In this document: piece by piece, positions 1 to 7,316 of the stretch
How positions within the stretch are numbered: the first letter of the stretch is position 1
How the letters are laid out: every line of letters begins with the position of its first letter
DNA from: DATFVJ01 sp035517695
GTDB lineage: Bacteria > Actinomycetota > Actinomycetes > Streptosporangiales > Streptosporangiaceae
DNA: 64,000 nt
Direction of reading: 5' to 3'
NCBI GenBank assembly: GCA_035517695.1
Contig: DATIYI010000041.1
Span: forward strand, 86,557 to 150,556
Translations under genes and position numbers: made by a program
The notes under the pieces: model-generated
Told to the model about the DNA's origin: nothing
Database searches by the model: none
The model's input: only the letters and a program-made list of their open reading frames with translations

Positions 1-1374
1 AAGATGCTGCTTGTCCTCGGTACCTTGCTTTCCGTTCCCGCGTGCCTGCTCGCGGCCTATGCGACCACCGACGGTGTGCTGCTGCTGGCCCGTCTGCTCG
101 GCGGGCTGGCGGCCGGCATGTCCTATCCGACCACCCTGGCGCTTATCACCGCGTTGTGGTCGGGACCGGCGCGGACCAGGTCCATCGCGCTATGGTCCGG
201 CATCGGCGGCGCTATATCGGCGGTCAGCCCGACGATCGCGGGCTGGCTGTTGCAGCACTTCTGGTGGGGCTCGGTCTTCGTGGCAACGTTGCCACTAGCC
301 GTCGTCGCCCTGTTGATGGCGGTCGCGTTCGTACCGAGTCATGTCAACGAGACCACGGATCCGGTGGACAACCTCGGCGGCATCCTTTCCGTGTGCCTCG
401 TCGCGGCACTGGTGCTCGCCATCAATATCGCCGCCGTGCCCGACAAGGGTGCGTTGACCCTCGGCCTGGCCGTGATCGCGATTGCCGCCGGGGTCACTTT
501 CTACCTGCGGCAGCGCCGGGCCAGATCGCCGCTTTACGACCTGAACGTCGCCCGGCGCCGCGTCTTCTGGGTCGCGGCGTGCGCGGGGATCATCGTGTTC
601 GGCTCGCTCATGGCCGCGATTTTCGTCGGCCAGCAGTTCGTGCAGAACGTGCTCGGTGATTCGACACTTGAGGCTGGTCTCGCCATCTTGCCTGCCGCCG
701 CGTTCATGGTGTTTGTCGCGCCCTTTTCCGCCAAGCTGATCATTTCGAGGGGCTCCAGGTTCACCTTGCTCACCGGCTACGCCTGCTGCCTGCTTGGCTT
801 CCTCACGATGCTGTTTGTCTGGCGCGAGGGCAGCCCGTTCTGGCAGGTGGGCCTCGGCTACGCGTTCATCGGGATCGGGGTCGGGTTCGCCGGCACACCA
901 GCCTCGCACGCGCTCACCGGATCGGTGCCGGTTCACCGGGCCGGCATGGCCTCTGGCACCGCCGACCTGCAGCGTGATCTGGGGGGCGCGATCATGCAGT
1001 CGATTCTCGGCGCGATCCTCACGGCCGGTTATGCGGCCGCGTTCGCGTCCGCGATCGGCGCGGCTCCGAATGGCAAGCAGGTCAGCACGAGTGTCCAGAA
1101 CCAGCTGACGAAGTCGTTCTCGAGCGCCGCCGATGTCGCCAAGCAGTACCCGCGGTACGCCGGCCAGATCACCGCCGCGGCCAAGTCCTCGTTTCTGAGC
1201 GGCGCCAACTGGGCATATGCGGCGGGGATCGTCGCGATCTTGCTCGGCTCCGCGCTCGTCTGCTTCCTGTTCCCCAAGCAGCAGCAGGAGGAGGAACTGC
1301 TCGCCCGCTACCACGCCGAGGACGTGGGAAAGCTTGCCGCGGCCAGGTCGGCGATCGCCAAGCACCCGCGATGA
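1..1374 (+). CDS. MFS drug/metabolite efflux permease (DHA2-like), 5' end cut off by the window
   Basis: The frame is open from base 1, and the first ATG at base 4 already lies inside a membrane segment, so the gene probably starts upstream of the window. The 456 visible residues form a string of hydrophobic helices. The early stretch LARLLGGLAAGMSYPTTLALI and the charged loop after it fit MFS transporters of the 14-helix DHA2/EmrB-QacA group, which export drugs or metabolites with the proton gradient. Members usually have around 500 residues, so perhaps one or two helices are missing. The C-terminus is a charged cytoplasmic tail. The gene converges on the nitroreductase gene. The substrate cannot be inferred. 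Confidence 0.85.
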   Translation, partial: KMLLVLGTLLSVPACLLAAYATTDGVLLLARLLGGLAAGMSYPTTLALITALWSGPARTRSIALWSGIGGAISAVSPTIAGWLLQHFWWGSVFVATLPLAVVALLMAVAFVPSHVNETTDPVDNLGGILSVCLVAALVLAINIAAVPDKGALTLGLAVIAIAAGVTFYLRQRRARSPLYDLNVARRRVFWVAACAGIIVFGSLMAAIFVGQQFVQNVLGDSTLEAGLAILPAAAFMVFVAPFSAKLIISRGSRFTLLTGYACCLLGFLTMLFVWREGSPFWQVGLGYAFIGIGVGFAGTPASHALTGSVPVHRAGMASGTADLQRDLGGAIMQSILGAILTAGYAAAFASAIGAAPNGKQVSTSVQNQLTKSFSSAADVAKQYPRYAGQITAAAKSSFLSGANWAYAAGIVAILLGSALVCFLFPKQQQEEELLARYHAEDVGKLAAARSAIAKHPR

Positions 1375-1562
1375 GCAGGGATCGTCCCGCGACCGGTGAA
1401 TCTTGGCCCTGGCCCCCGGCAAGCCGCGGCGGGGTGACGCGACCCAGGCCCGGCGATGACCCATAGGGCGGCCTGGCCATGCTGCGACGCCCTGGTGAGC
1501 GTGCGCCCATCGGCTAATAGCCAGCCGCGTTAACCCGAAGTTCCCCCCGACACAAGAACGGA

Positions 1563-2645
1563 TCATGAAACCAGTCGGCGGGGCAACGCGCCCACGGGCG
1601 GGCCGGGCTGCACGGCCGTGCCGACCATGCGGAGCCGGGGCCCGCGTGCGACGAGCACGTCCGCGACGGAACGACGGGGCATAACCCGCGTGTGGGTCGC
1701 GTAGCCGACCCGAAGAAGCAGCTGAGGAGACGCGCCGTCCGCGATCTCGGCCTGGATCCTGCCGCGTGGCCCTGGCAGCTCGAGTGGCTGGGTGTGAAAC
1801 GCGGCGCTGACGTCGGATGCGGCGGCATGGAGCAATAGCCGCTGCACTGCGCGGCCAGCGAGCAACCAGTCGAGCCGCCTGTCACCGCGAGTGGTCAGCA
1901 GTACGGCCGTGCCGAAGGAATGAGCCGGCAGCTGAAGTGCCGGGTCGGCCACGGGCGCCCGCCCGTCCTCGAATATGAAACCACGATCCGCAAAAGCCAC
2001 GGCCTGAAGCTGGCGGCCGTGGACGGGTACGCCGTCACGCCTCCCGTCACGAGCCAGCGTCGCCCAGCGGGCGAGTTCGTCGGCGGCCGCGGGGTCGGCG
2101 CATTGCGCGTCCTCGGCGCCGCGGATCAGTTCGGCGAGCAGACGGCGCTGCTCACCGCTACCGATGACCGCCAGGCACGCGTGTTCCGCGTGGGCGGCGG
2201 CGGCAAGCTCGGCCATCAACATGGGCGGTAGCGGCCGGCCGGCGAAGGCCCCGCAGTGGGTGTGCCGCTGCGTTATGGCGTGGAACAGCAATTCCTCTTC
2301 CTGATCGGGCCGGCGGCAGCGTCCCCAGCGAACCTGGGCAAGCAAGGCAGGCTGGTGCGGATCTGGCAGCATCCGGACGTCGGCCGCGAAGCCAAGGTGC
2401 CGCATGGCAAGGTACAAATTGAACAGCGCGGCCCCGCAGCTGATCACAAGCTCCCTGCCGCCGGGATCAGTGCGCGGCAGATTACGGGAGAAGTCCGCAT
2501 ACAGGCTGATGCCGTCGTTCCTGCTGACGAAATACCACGGCTGAGTGTTGTGCACCGACGGCGCCCTGATAGCCGCGCGGACGGCGAACCTGTGGCCGAG
2601 ATCGCGACGACGGTCGGCAATCACGCTCCTTGATGACGTGCCCAT
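1563..2645 (-). CDS. Acg-family nitroreductase-like flavoprotein
   Basis: The 360-residue protein begins with a helix followed by APSVHNTQPW, the hallmark of the Acg (Rv2032-like) branch of the nitroreductase fold. That branch binds FMN but usually carries a degenerate, lid-covered active site. I start it at the ATG at 2645 because GGGAGGG precedes it by a normal spacer; an upstream in-frame start exists but adds only low-complexity sequence. In mycobacteria Acg genes belong to the DosR dormancy regulon, and here the gene closes a same-strand block that also holds a universal stress protein and a hydrogenase-like complex. Its substrate is unknown; flavin storage or sequestration is one proposal for the family. 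Confidence 0.85.
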   Translation of the reverse strand: MGTSSRSVIADRRRDLGHRFAVRAAIRAPSVHNTQPWYFVSRNDGISLYADFSRNLPRTDPGGRELVISCGAALFNLYLAMRHLGFAADVRMLPDPHQPALLAQVRWGRCRRPDQEEELLFHAITQRHTHCGAFAGRPLPPMLMAELAAAAHAEHACLAVIGSGEQRRLLAELIRGAEDAQCADPAAADELARWATLARDGRRDGVPVHGRQLQAVAFADRGFIFEDGRAPVADPALQLPAHSFGTAVLLTTRGDRRLDWLLAGRAVQRLLLHAAASDVSAAFHTQPLELPGPRGRIQAEIADGASPQLLLRVGYATHTRVMPRRSVADVLVARGPRLRMVGTAVQPGPPVGALPRRLVS

Positions 2646-2819
2646 TTTCACCGGCCCTCCCTGTGCGTCAGATAAACCACAGCACGGGTCCGCCGAGTCG
2701 AGCAGGGCCGAACGGCCCGGATGCGGACTCCGTTCGACCGGGATCTGATCGGCTCTGGTGGCCGATCCCGCGCTCACGCGGGAGGCCCAGCGCCTCCGCC
2801 GCGAAGCCGGGTGCGCGTG

Positions 2820-2871
2820 CGCGGATCCGCACTTCCGGCGCGCTCAGGCGCGCCGGAAGTGCGGATCCGCG
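2820..2871. terminator. 24-bp perfect hairpin between the SHOCT and nitroreductase genes
   Basis: Bases 2820-2843 pair perfectly with 2848-2871 across a 4-base TCAG loop, giving a 24-bp GC-rich stem. No U-tract follows on either strand. It lies after the stop of the SHOCT gene and about 175 bp before the nitroreductase start, so it may end or attenuate transcription between the two. The stem is longer than an ordinary terminator and may instead be a mobile or packaging-type palindrome. Confidence 0.7.
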
Positions 2872-2892
2872 GTGACGTGGAGGTTGGTCTCC

Positions 2893-2912
2893 AGGTCAGG
2901 TCAGGTCAGGTC
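2893..2912. repeat. AGGTC x4 tandem repeat over the SHOCT gene stop codon
   Basis: Four perfect AGGTC units run from 2893 to 2912 and include the TGA stop (2908-2906) of the SHOCT gene. The pentamer is not a multiple of three, so slippage would change the reading frame and the C-terminus. Confidence 0.8.
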
Positions 2913-3289
2913 AGGATCTTGGCCTTGCCCGCCTGGAACTCGGCCTCGCTGATGACGCCACGGTCACGCAGGTCGGCGAGCTTGGCCAGTTCGTCGGCGC
3001 TGCCGGAACCCGCCGCATCTCTTACGTAGGCGCGGATTGCCTGGTCCTGCGCTTGGGCCTGACGGACCTGGCGTTCGTGCATACTGCCGCCCCGCACGAT
3101 CAGGTACACGAGCACGCCGAGGAAGGGCAGCACGATGATGAAGATGAGCCAAAGCGCCTTAGCCCATCCGCCGAGGTCGTGGCTGCGAAAGACGTCGAGG
3201 ATTATCCAGATCAGCAGGAAGACCCAGAGAATCCAGAGGAAAAACCACAGCATCGTCAAGAACGCGTCCAACAATGGATACGACGACAT
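2906..3289 (-). CDS. Small membrane protein with PLDc_N-like helices and C-terminal SHOCT domain
   Basis: The 127-residue protein has two hydrophobic helices (about residues 5-30 and 42-64) in the arrangement of phospholipase-D nuclease N-terminal (PLDc_N) membrane domains, then a polar linker. It ends in a SHOCT domain, seen as LAKLADLRDRGVISEAEFQ followed by KAKIL. SHOCT domains are short helical pairs thought to mediate oligomerisation. The ATG at 3289 has GGAGGG upstream. Such proteins are common near actinobacterial stress genes. Here it lies between the universal stress protein and the nitroreductase on the same strand. No catalytic function is indicated. Confidence 0.82.
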   Translation of the reverse strand: MSSYPLLDAFLTMLWFFLWILWVFLLIWIILDVFRSHDLGGWAKALWLIFIIVLPFLGVLVYLIVRGGSMHERQVRQAQAQDQAIRAYVRDAAGSGSADELAKLADLRDRGVISEAEFQAGKAKILT

Positions 3290-3502
3290 TTGACTACCCT
3301 CCACGGGCCACGTACGTCCCTCGTGGGACAACCATTCCTGCCGCTCCAGTCTCACTGGATCGTCGCGGTCGCACGTCACCCTCATCGGGTGAGTGCAGCG
3401 GTGCGGCGGGTGCGCCCGCCACGATCCATGGCCCGACCTGCTGCTGTGGCGTGCGGCGCCCCGCCGTGCCGCCCGCATTCGCTACGGCATGGGCGCTGTG
3501 CG

Positions 3503-3949
3503 TCAGGGCACGGACACCAGCAGGAGGGGGACGCCAGCGGTGCGGACGACCGCGTCCGCGACGTGGCCGAGCCTGCCTGCAATGCCACCACCGTCACCGT
3601 GACGGCCGAGGGCCAGCAGGTCGAATCCGTGCTCCGTGGCATAGCGGCAGAGGGTGTCCGGAATATGCCGATTCTGATCGAATTGTAGGTTGATCCGGGC
3701 CCCGCACGTGACAGCAAGCTCGATATTCAGCCGTTCGAATGGAGCTTGCACCCGGTCCCTGGCGGCAATCTCGTTTACCGACCGTTCGTGCGCGGTCTCG
3801 GCATGCCAGACGGGCGGCAGCACAGCGAGTGCGACCACGTGCCCTTCGTCGTCGCCAACGATGGCTGCGGCCGCGCGCAGCGCGGCTGACGCGTCCCGTG
3901 ACCCATCCCAGCCCACGAGTACGCGGCGAAACGGTTTGGCGGCGGACAT
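3503..3949 (-). CDS. Universal stress protein, UspA family
   Basis: The 148-residue single-domain protein starts with FRRVLVGWDGS, the first beta strand and loop of the Usp fold. It ends with the ATP-binding type signature ALGRHGDGGG, then a VADAVVRTAGVPLLLV tail. The ATG at 3949 follows GAGGAAG; a longer in-frame start would add 31 unconserved residues. Usp proteins bind nucleotides and act in survival under starvation or hypoxia. The gene lies 129 bp downstream of the hydrogenase-like operon on the same strand and may have its own promoter in that gap. Confidence 0.9.
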   Translation of the reverse strand: MSAAKPFRRVLVGWDGSRDASAALRAAAAIVGDDEGHVVALAVLPPVWHAETAHERSVNEIAARDRVQAPFERLNIELAVTCGARINLQFDQNRHIPDTLCRYATEHGFDLLALGRHGDGGGIAGRLGHVADAVVRTAGVPLLLVSVP

Positions 3950-4078
3950 CGGTCTTCCTCGTGTGAGCCGGGAATCCCGGGCCGTGACTTTGGACAGTGC
4001 CCTCAGTGTCTCCCAGCAAGCACGTGTTCCCAAGCCCAGCACTGCGCGAACCCCGCGCTGCCGGCCCCAGCGCCGGCG

Positions 4079-6385
4079 CTAGCCGAGCGCGGCCACCACG
4101 GCAATGACCGCGACCAGTGCGATCAGCATGTACGCGAGGTAGGCGTCAAGGCGGCCTGATTGGAGCCGTTTGACTGCCCGGACCACTACCAGCACAGGGC
4201 GGACCGCGGGCCGGTACACGATTTCCTCGACTAGCTCGACGACGTCGGAGGTGTAACGCAGCTGGGGAATGGCGGGCGCGCCTGGCTCACCGCCCGTGTC
4301 GGCGGGGATCTCGATCCTGCGCAGTTCGGCGCGGGTGAGCAGGAAGCCCGCGAGTACCCTTCGGGTGGGATTGCTGTAACCGAACGCGGTGTACTGGTCG
4401 GCGCCTTCAACCCCTGCGGTCGCCGAGCGCCACGCGGGCACCCGCCGGATCCGCAGCATCCGCGTTCCCGCCGCCAGCCAGCTGATCACCGCGACCGCGG
4501 CAAGGAGTGCTGGCATGACGATCCACAGCCACGACGGCGACAGGATCGAGAACCCGCTGAAGACCGGGCCGACCACCCAGGGTGAGGTGAGCGCGCCGGT
4601 GGTCACCCCGGTCCGGACCAGCGGCGCGAGGCCCGCGCCAATAACCCGGATCTCGAGCGGCGTCAGCGCGGCGAGCACCAGGCACGCCGCGGCGAGCGCC
4701 GCGATGGCGGCTTTGCCGAGCCAGCCGTCAGCTGGCGCCCCGCTGCCGCCCGGCCCGTCAGTCCCGGCACAACGTGAGCCGACGGTGGCGCCGGGTGAGG
4801 AGCCCGGCGAGGAGCCCAGCGGAGGGCCCAGCACGACAAGCCCGACCAGCCTGACGAAAGTCACCCCGGCGAAACCGACGGTCAGCGCGACGGCGGCGCC
4901 GGCTATCGCGAGTACCAGCCGGAATCCGAGCCCGGGCACTCGGAACTGCTGCATCAGCGATTCAAGCAGGAACCACTCGGACACGAACCCGGCGGTCAGC
5001 GGCAGCCCCGCCAGGGTCAGCGCACCGATGGCGAACCCGGTCCCGTTCCACGGGGCGCCCCTCGCCGCACCGCGCAGGGCGTCGAGGTCACCGGTCCCGG
5101 CGGCCGCCTCGATCTTGGCGCCGGTAATGAACAGCAGCGACTTGCCGACCGTATGCGCGGTCACTTGCAGGGTCGCGGCGAGCAGCCCGGCCGCGACGAG
5201 ACGCGGATCCGCCGCGGTGGCCCCTATCAGCGCCACGCAGAAGCCCACCAGTATCAGCCCGGCGTTTTCCACGCTGGAATAGGCGATCACATGTGGCAGG
5301 CTGGCCTGCACCGCGGCGTGGGCGATGCCGAGGATCGCGGTGAATCCGGCAAGCGCGAGGAGTATCCCGGTCAGCCACCCCGGCGGTGGCCCGAGCAGCG
5401 CGAAGGTTCGCCACAGGCCGTAGAAACCCGCGTTCACCGCTACGCCCGCCATGACCGCACGGGCCTGGCCCGGTGCGGCCGCATAGCCGCGGGGCAGCCA
5501 TACCTGCACGGGGACCAGGCCCACCTTGACCGCGAAACCGAGCACCAGCAGCGCGTACGCGGTGGTGCGCGCCGGGCCTGATGTGACGTGGGAGAAGCTG
5601 GCCAGGCTGAGCGAGCCCGAGCGGGCGGCGAGTAGCAGCAGGCCCGCCAGCAGCGAGACGCCGCTGATCTTGCCGAACACCAGCGTCACCAGCGCGCCCG
5701 CCGGCCGGCCGGGCCGTCCGCGGTCGAACCCGGCGAGCAGGTAGAACGCGATCGTCAGGGACTCCCAGGCGAACAGCAGCACGAAGGCGCTCAGGGCGGT
5801 GCAGACTACCGCGACCGAGACGAGCGTGAGGGCGCACCCCGCCGCCAGCCTGCCCTGCCTGACTGTGCACGTGTTGCGGCGCCGCGGATCGCGTGGGCTA
5901 TCGCACATGTGATCCTGGGCGCTGCTGGATTGCCGTGCTCGGCCCGCCGCCACCAGCGACACGGGCACCGCCGCGCCGAACGCGATCAGCAGGAACAGCC
6001 CCGAGAGACGGTCCGCCGCCAGGCTGACGCGGCCGAGGCTTGCAAGGCCAAAGGCACCCGGGCCGGGTGAACTGCCAAGCACAAGTCGCACGGTGCGCCC
6101 GGCAACCGCGCCCGCGCCGGCCACCGCCAGGCACGCCGATCCCGCCGCGGCGAGGAGAGACGGGAGGGCCGGCACGATCATCCACGCCCATCGCCCACCG
6201 AGGGACAGTGGGGCGGTGGAGGGCCGGGAGGGGGTCGGGGGCTCGGAGGCGGTGGGGGGCTGGGAGGCGGTGGGGGGCTGGGAGGCGGTCGAGGACCGTG
6301 GGCCGATGGCGCCGCGGCCGGGTAGGACGCCGACGATGACGGCCAGGGCAAGCAACGCCAGCCCGGCAGCGAACGCCGCGCTCAC
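4079..6385 (-). CDS. Hydrogenase-4/complex I antiporter-like membrane subunit (HyfB/NuoL type)
   Basis: This 768-residue polytopic protein carries the proton-antiporter (Proton_antipo_M) core. It keeps the helix-5 glutamate in FAWESLTIAF (E208) and the helix-7 lysine in FAVKVGLVPVQVWLP (K287), the residues that carry protons in complex I and Mrp antiporters. It starts at GTG 6385, which overlaps the stop of the upstream gene as GTGA. Two insertions are unusual. One is a TASQPP/TASEPP repeat linker at residues 33-60. The other is a polar stretch at about 156-173, encoded by a palindromic element that recurs at 31940. The order of the operon matches mycobacterial Rv0082-Rv0087. Confidence 0.88.
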   Translation of the reverse strand: MSAAFAAGLALLALAVIVGVLPGRGAIGPRSSTASQPPTASQPPTASEPPTPSRPSTAPLSLGGRWAWMIVPALPSLLAAAGSACLAVAGAGAVAGRTVRLVLGSSPGPGAFGLASLGRVSLAADRLSGLFLLIAFGAAVPVSLVAAGRARQSSSAQDHMCDSPRDPRRRNTCTVRQGRLAAGCALTLVSVAVVCTALSAFVLLFAWESLTIAFYLLAGFDRGRPGRPAGALVTLVFGKISGVSLLAGLLLLAARSGSLSLASFSHVTSGPARTTAYALLVLGFAVKVGLVPVQVWLPRGYAAAPGQARAVMAGVAVNAGFYGLWRTFALLGPPPGWLTGILLALAGFTAILGIAHAAVQASLPHVIAYSSVENAGLILVGFCVALIGATAADPRLVAAGLLAATLQVTAHTVGKSLLFITGAKIEAAAGTGDLDALRGAARGAPWNGTGFAIGALTLAGLPLTAGFVSEWFLLESLMQQFRVPGLGFRLVLAIAGAAVALTVGFAGVTFVRLVGLVVLGPPLGSSPGSSPGATVGSRCAGTDGPGGSGAPADGWLGKAAIAALAAACLVLAALTPLEIRVIGAGLAPLVRTGVTTGALTSPWVVGPVFSGFSILSPSWLWIVMPALLAAVAVISWLAAGTRMLRIRRVPAWRSATAGVEGADQYTAFGYSNPTRRVLAGFLLTRAELRRIEIPADTGGEPGAPAIPQLRYTSDVVELVEEIVYRPAVRPVLVVVRAVKRLQSGRLDAYLAYMLIALVAVIAVVAALG
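5882..5915. repeat. Dispersed palindromic element, copy 1, inside the HyfB-like gene
   Basis: This 34-bp stretch begins CCGCGGATCGCGTGGGCTAT and closely matches the intergenic hairpin at 31940-31977; the first 20 bases are identical. Here the right arm is altered and the element is translated as a polar insertion within the HyfB-like subunit. Confidence 0.65.
6239..6292. repeat. 18-bp x3 in-frame tandem repeat in the HyfB-like gene
   Basis: Three units of 18 bp (GGGCTGGGAGGCGGTGGG type) encode the TASQPP/TASEPP linker near the N-terminus. The unit length keeps the reading frame, so copy number can vary without truncating the subunit. Confidence 0.8.
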
Positions 6386-7263
6386 CGGGCCGGCTCCGAA
6401 CCGTCGGCTCCGCCGACGCAAGCACTGGGGGAAGAGCCCACCGAAGGCCCGGTTGCCTTGCCGACAGCGAGCAGAATCGCGTGCAGCAGGCTGAACGGGC
6501 TTGGCGGCGACCCCGGCACCCACACGTCCACAGGAATCAGATCCCCGACACCGCCGTGCGTGACACCGCCATCGTGTGCGGCGCCATCCTGTACGGCCCG
6601 ATCTTGTGCGGCGCCAGCCGGTGCGGCGAGCAGCCCGCCGCTGATGGCATCGGAGCCGGCCGCGATGACAAGCTTCGGCTCGGGCATCGCCGCATAGGTA
6701 CGGCGCAACGGCGCCGCCATGCCCCTCGCGCCCGCACCAGTGACGAGTAGCACGTCCGCGTGCCGCGGGCTCGCGGTGAAGAAGATCCCAAGCCGGTGCA
6801 CGTCATAGACCGGGTTCAGGAGGGCGAGCACCTCCCACTCGTCGGCCCCGTCCGACCCGGCGTCCACGTGCCTGATGTGCACAGACCGCCGAAAGGCGAG
6901 TGCGCGCTCGCGCAGGGCCGCACGTATCCGCGCGAGGTTCGCCGCGGTCTCGGGTACCTGCGGCACCACCAGCCCGCGGCGGCTCAGGGACACCGACGCG
7001 GGCCCCTCCGCCCAGCCGAACACGTCGGGCCGCTGCGTCACGCACCGGCCGCACTGGATGCATGCGCCCTGATCAAGCCGTACCCCCTCGTCGGCCTGAT
7101 GGCTGATCGCGCCGGTCGGGCACGGCCGAGCCAGGTCTGTTGCCGTGGCCGGCGACGGGTCCAGTACGCGGGCCGGGCCGCGCAGCCGTTCGGCATAAGC
7201 GTCGGGCCGATCCGGCCACCGGGTCGTGACCACACCCGCGCGTAGCCCGCGGAACACCCACAT
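6382..7263 (-). CDS. Ferredoxin-NuoB/HycG-like fusion subunit lacking all proximal-cluster cysteines
   Basis: The 293-residue protein joins a ferredoxin-like segment to a NuoB/HycG-like small subunit. The first keeps one possible 4Fe-4S site: C48 in CPTGA plus C68, C71 and C74 in CIQCGRC. The second is clearly recognisable from HIRHVDAGS, ALLNPVYDVHRLGI, SPRHADVLLVTG and DVWVPG. Every cysteine that would bind the proximal (N2-type) cluster is replaced, by D138 and D141 (SDGAD where SCNGC is normal), D205 (GSDA for GDCA) and S252 (GSPPSP for GCPPSP). It overlaps the HyfB-like gene by GTGA and follows the large subunit by 41 bp. A QDGAAHDGG-rich insertion lies near residue 225. Confidence 0.86.
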   Translation of the reverse strand: MWVFRGLRAGVVTTRWPDRPDAYAERLRGPARVLDPSPATATDLARPCPTGAISHQADEGVRLDQGACIQCGRCVTQRPDVFGWAEGPASVSLSRRGLVVPQVPETAANLARIRAALRERALAFRRSVHIRHVDAGSDGADEWEVLALLNPVYDVHRLGIFFTASPRHADVLLVTGAGARGMAAPLRRTYAAMPEPKLVIAAGSDAISGGLLAAPAGAAQDRAVQDGAAHDGGVTHGGVGDLIPVDVWVPGSPPSPFSLLHAILLAVGKATGPSVGSSPSACVGGADGSEPAR

Positions 7264-7277
7264 GTACTCCGCTCCCT

Positions 7278-7316
7278 TCTACAGTGCCGCTCTACAGTGC
7301 CGCTCTACAGTGCCGC
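7278..7316. repeat. 13-bp x3 tandem repeat across the end of the large-subunit gene
   Basis: The unit TCTACAGTGCCGC occurs three times without a mismatch (7278-7290, 7291-7303, 7304-7316). The third copy holds the TAG stop of the HycE-like gene and the other two fill the gap to the next gene. The array changes the spacing between the stop and the next ribosome binding site. Confidence 0.9.

Noticed and set aside
3313..3330. GTCCC-TCGT-GGGAC inverted repeat upstream of the SHOCT gene as a DosR or operator site
   Set aside because: The arms point the opposite way from a DosR box and the stem is only 5 bp; it is probably chance.
3960..4000. A possible DosR-type box (GGGC...TGACTTTGGAC...GCCC) upstream of the universal stress protein gene
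   Set aside because: The half-sites do not match the GGGACT-AGTCCC consensus at the right spacing, and the similarity is no better than expected in GC-rich DNA.
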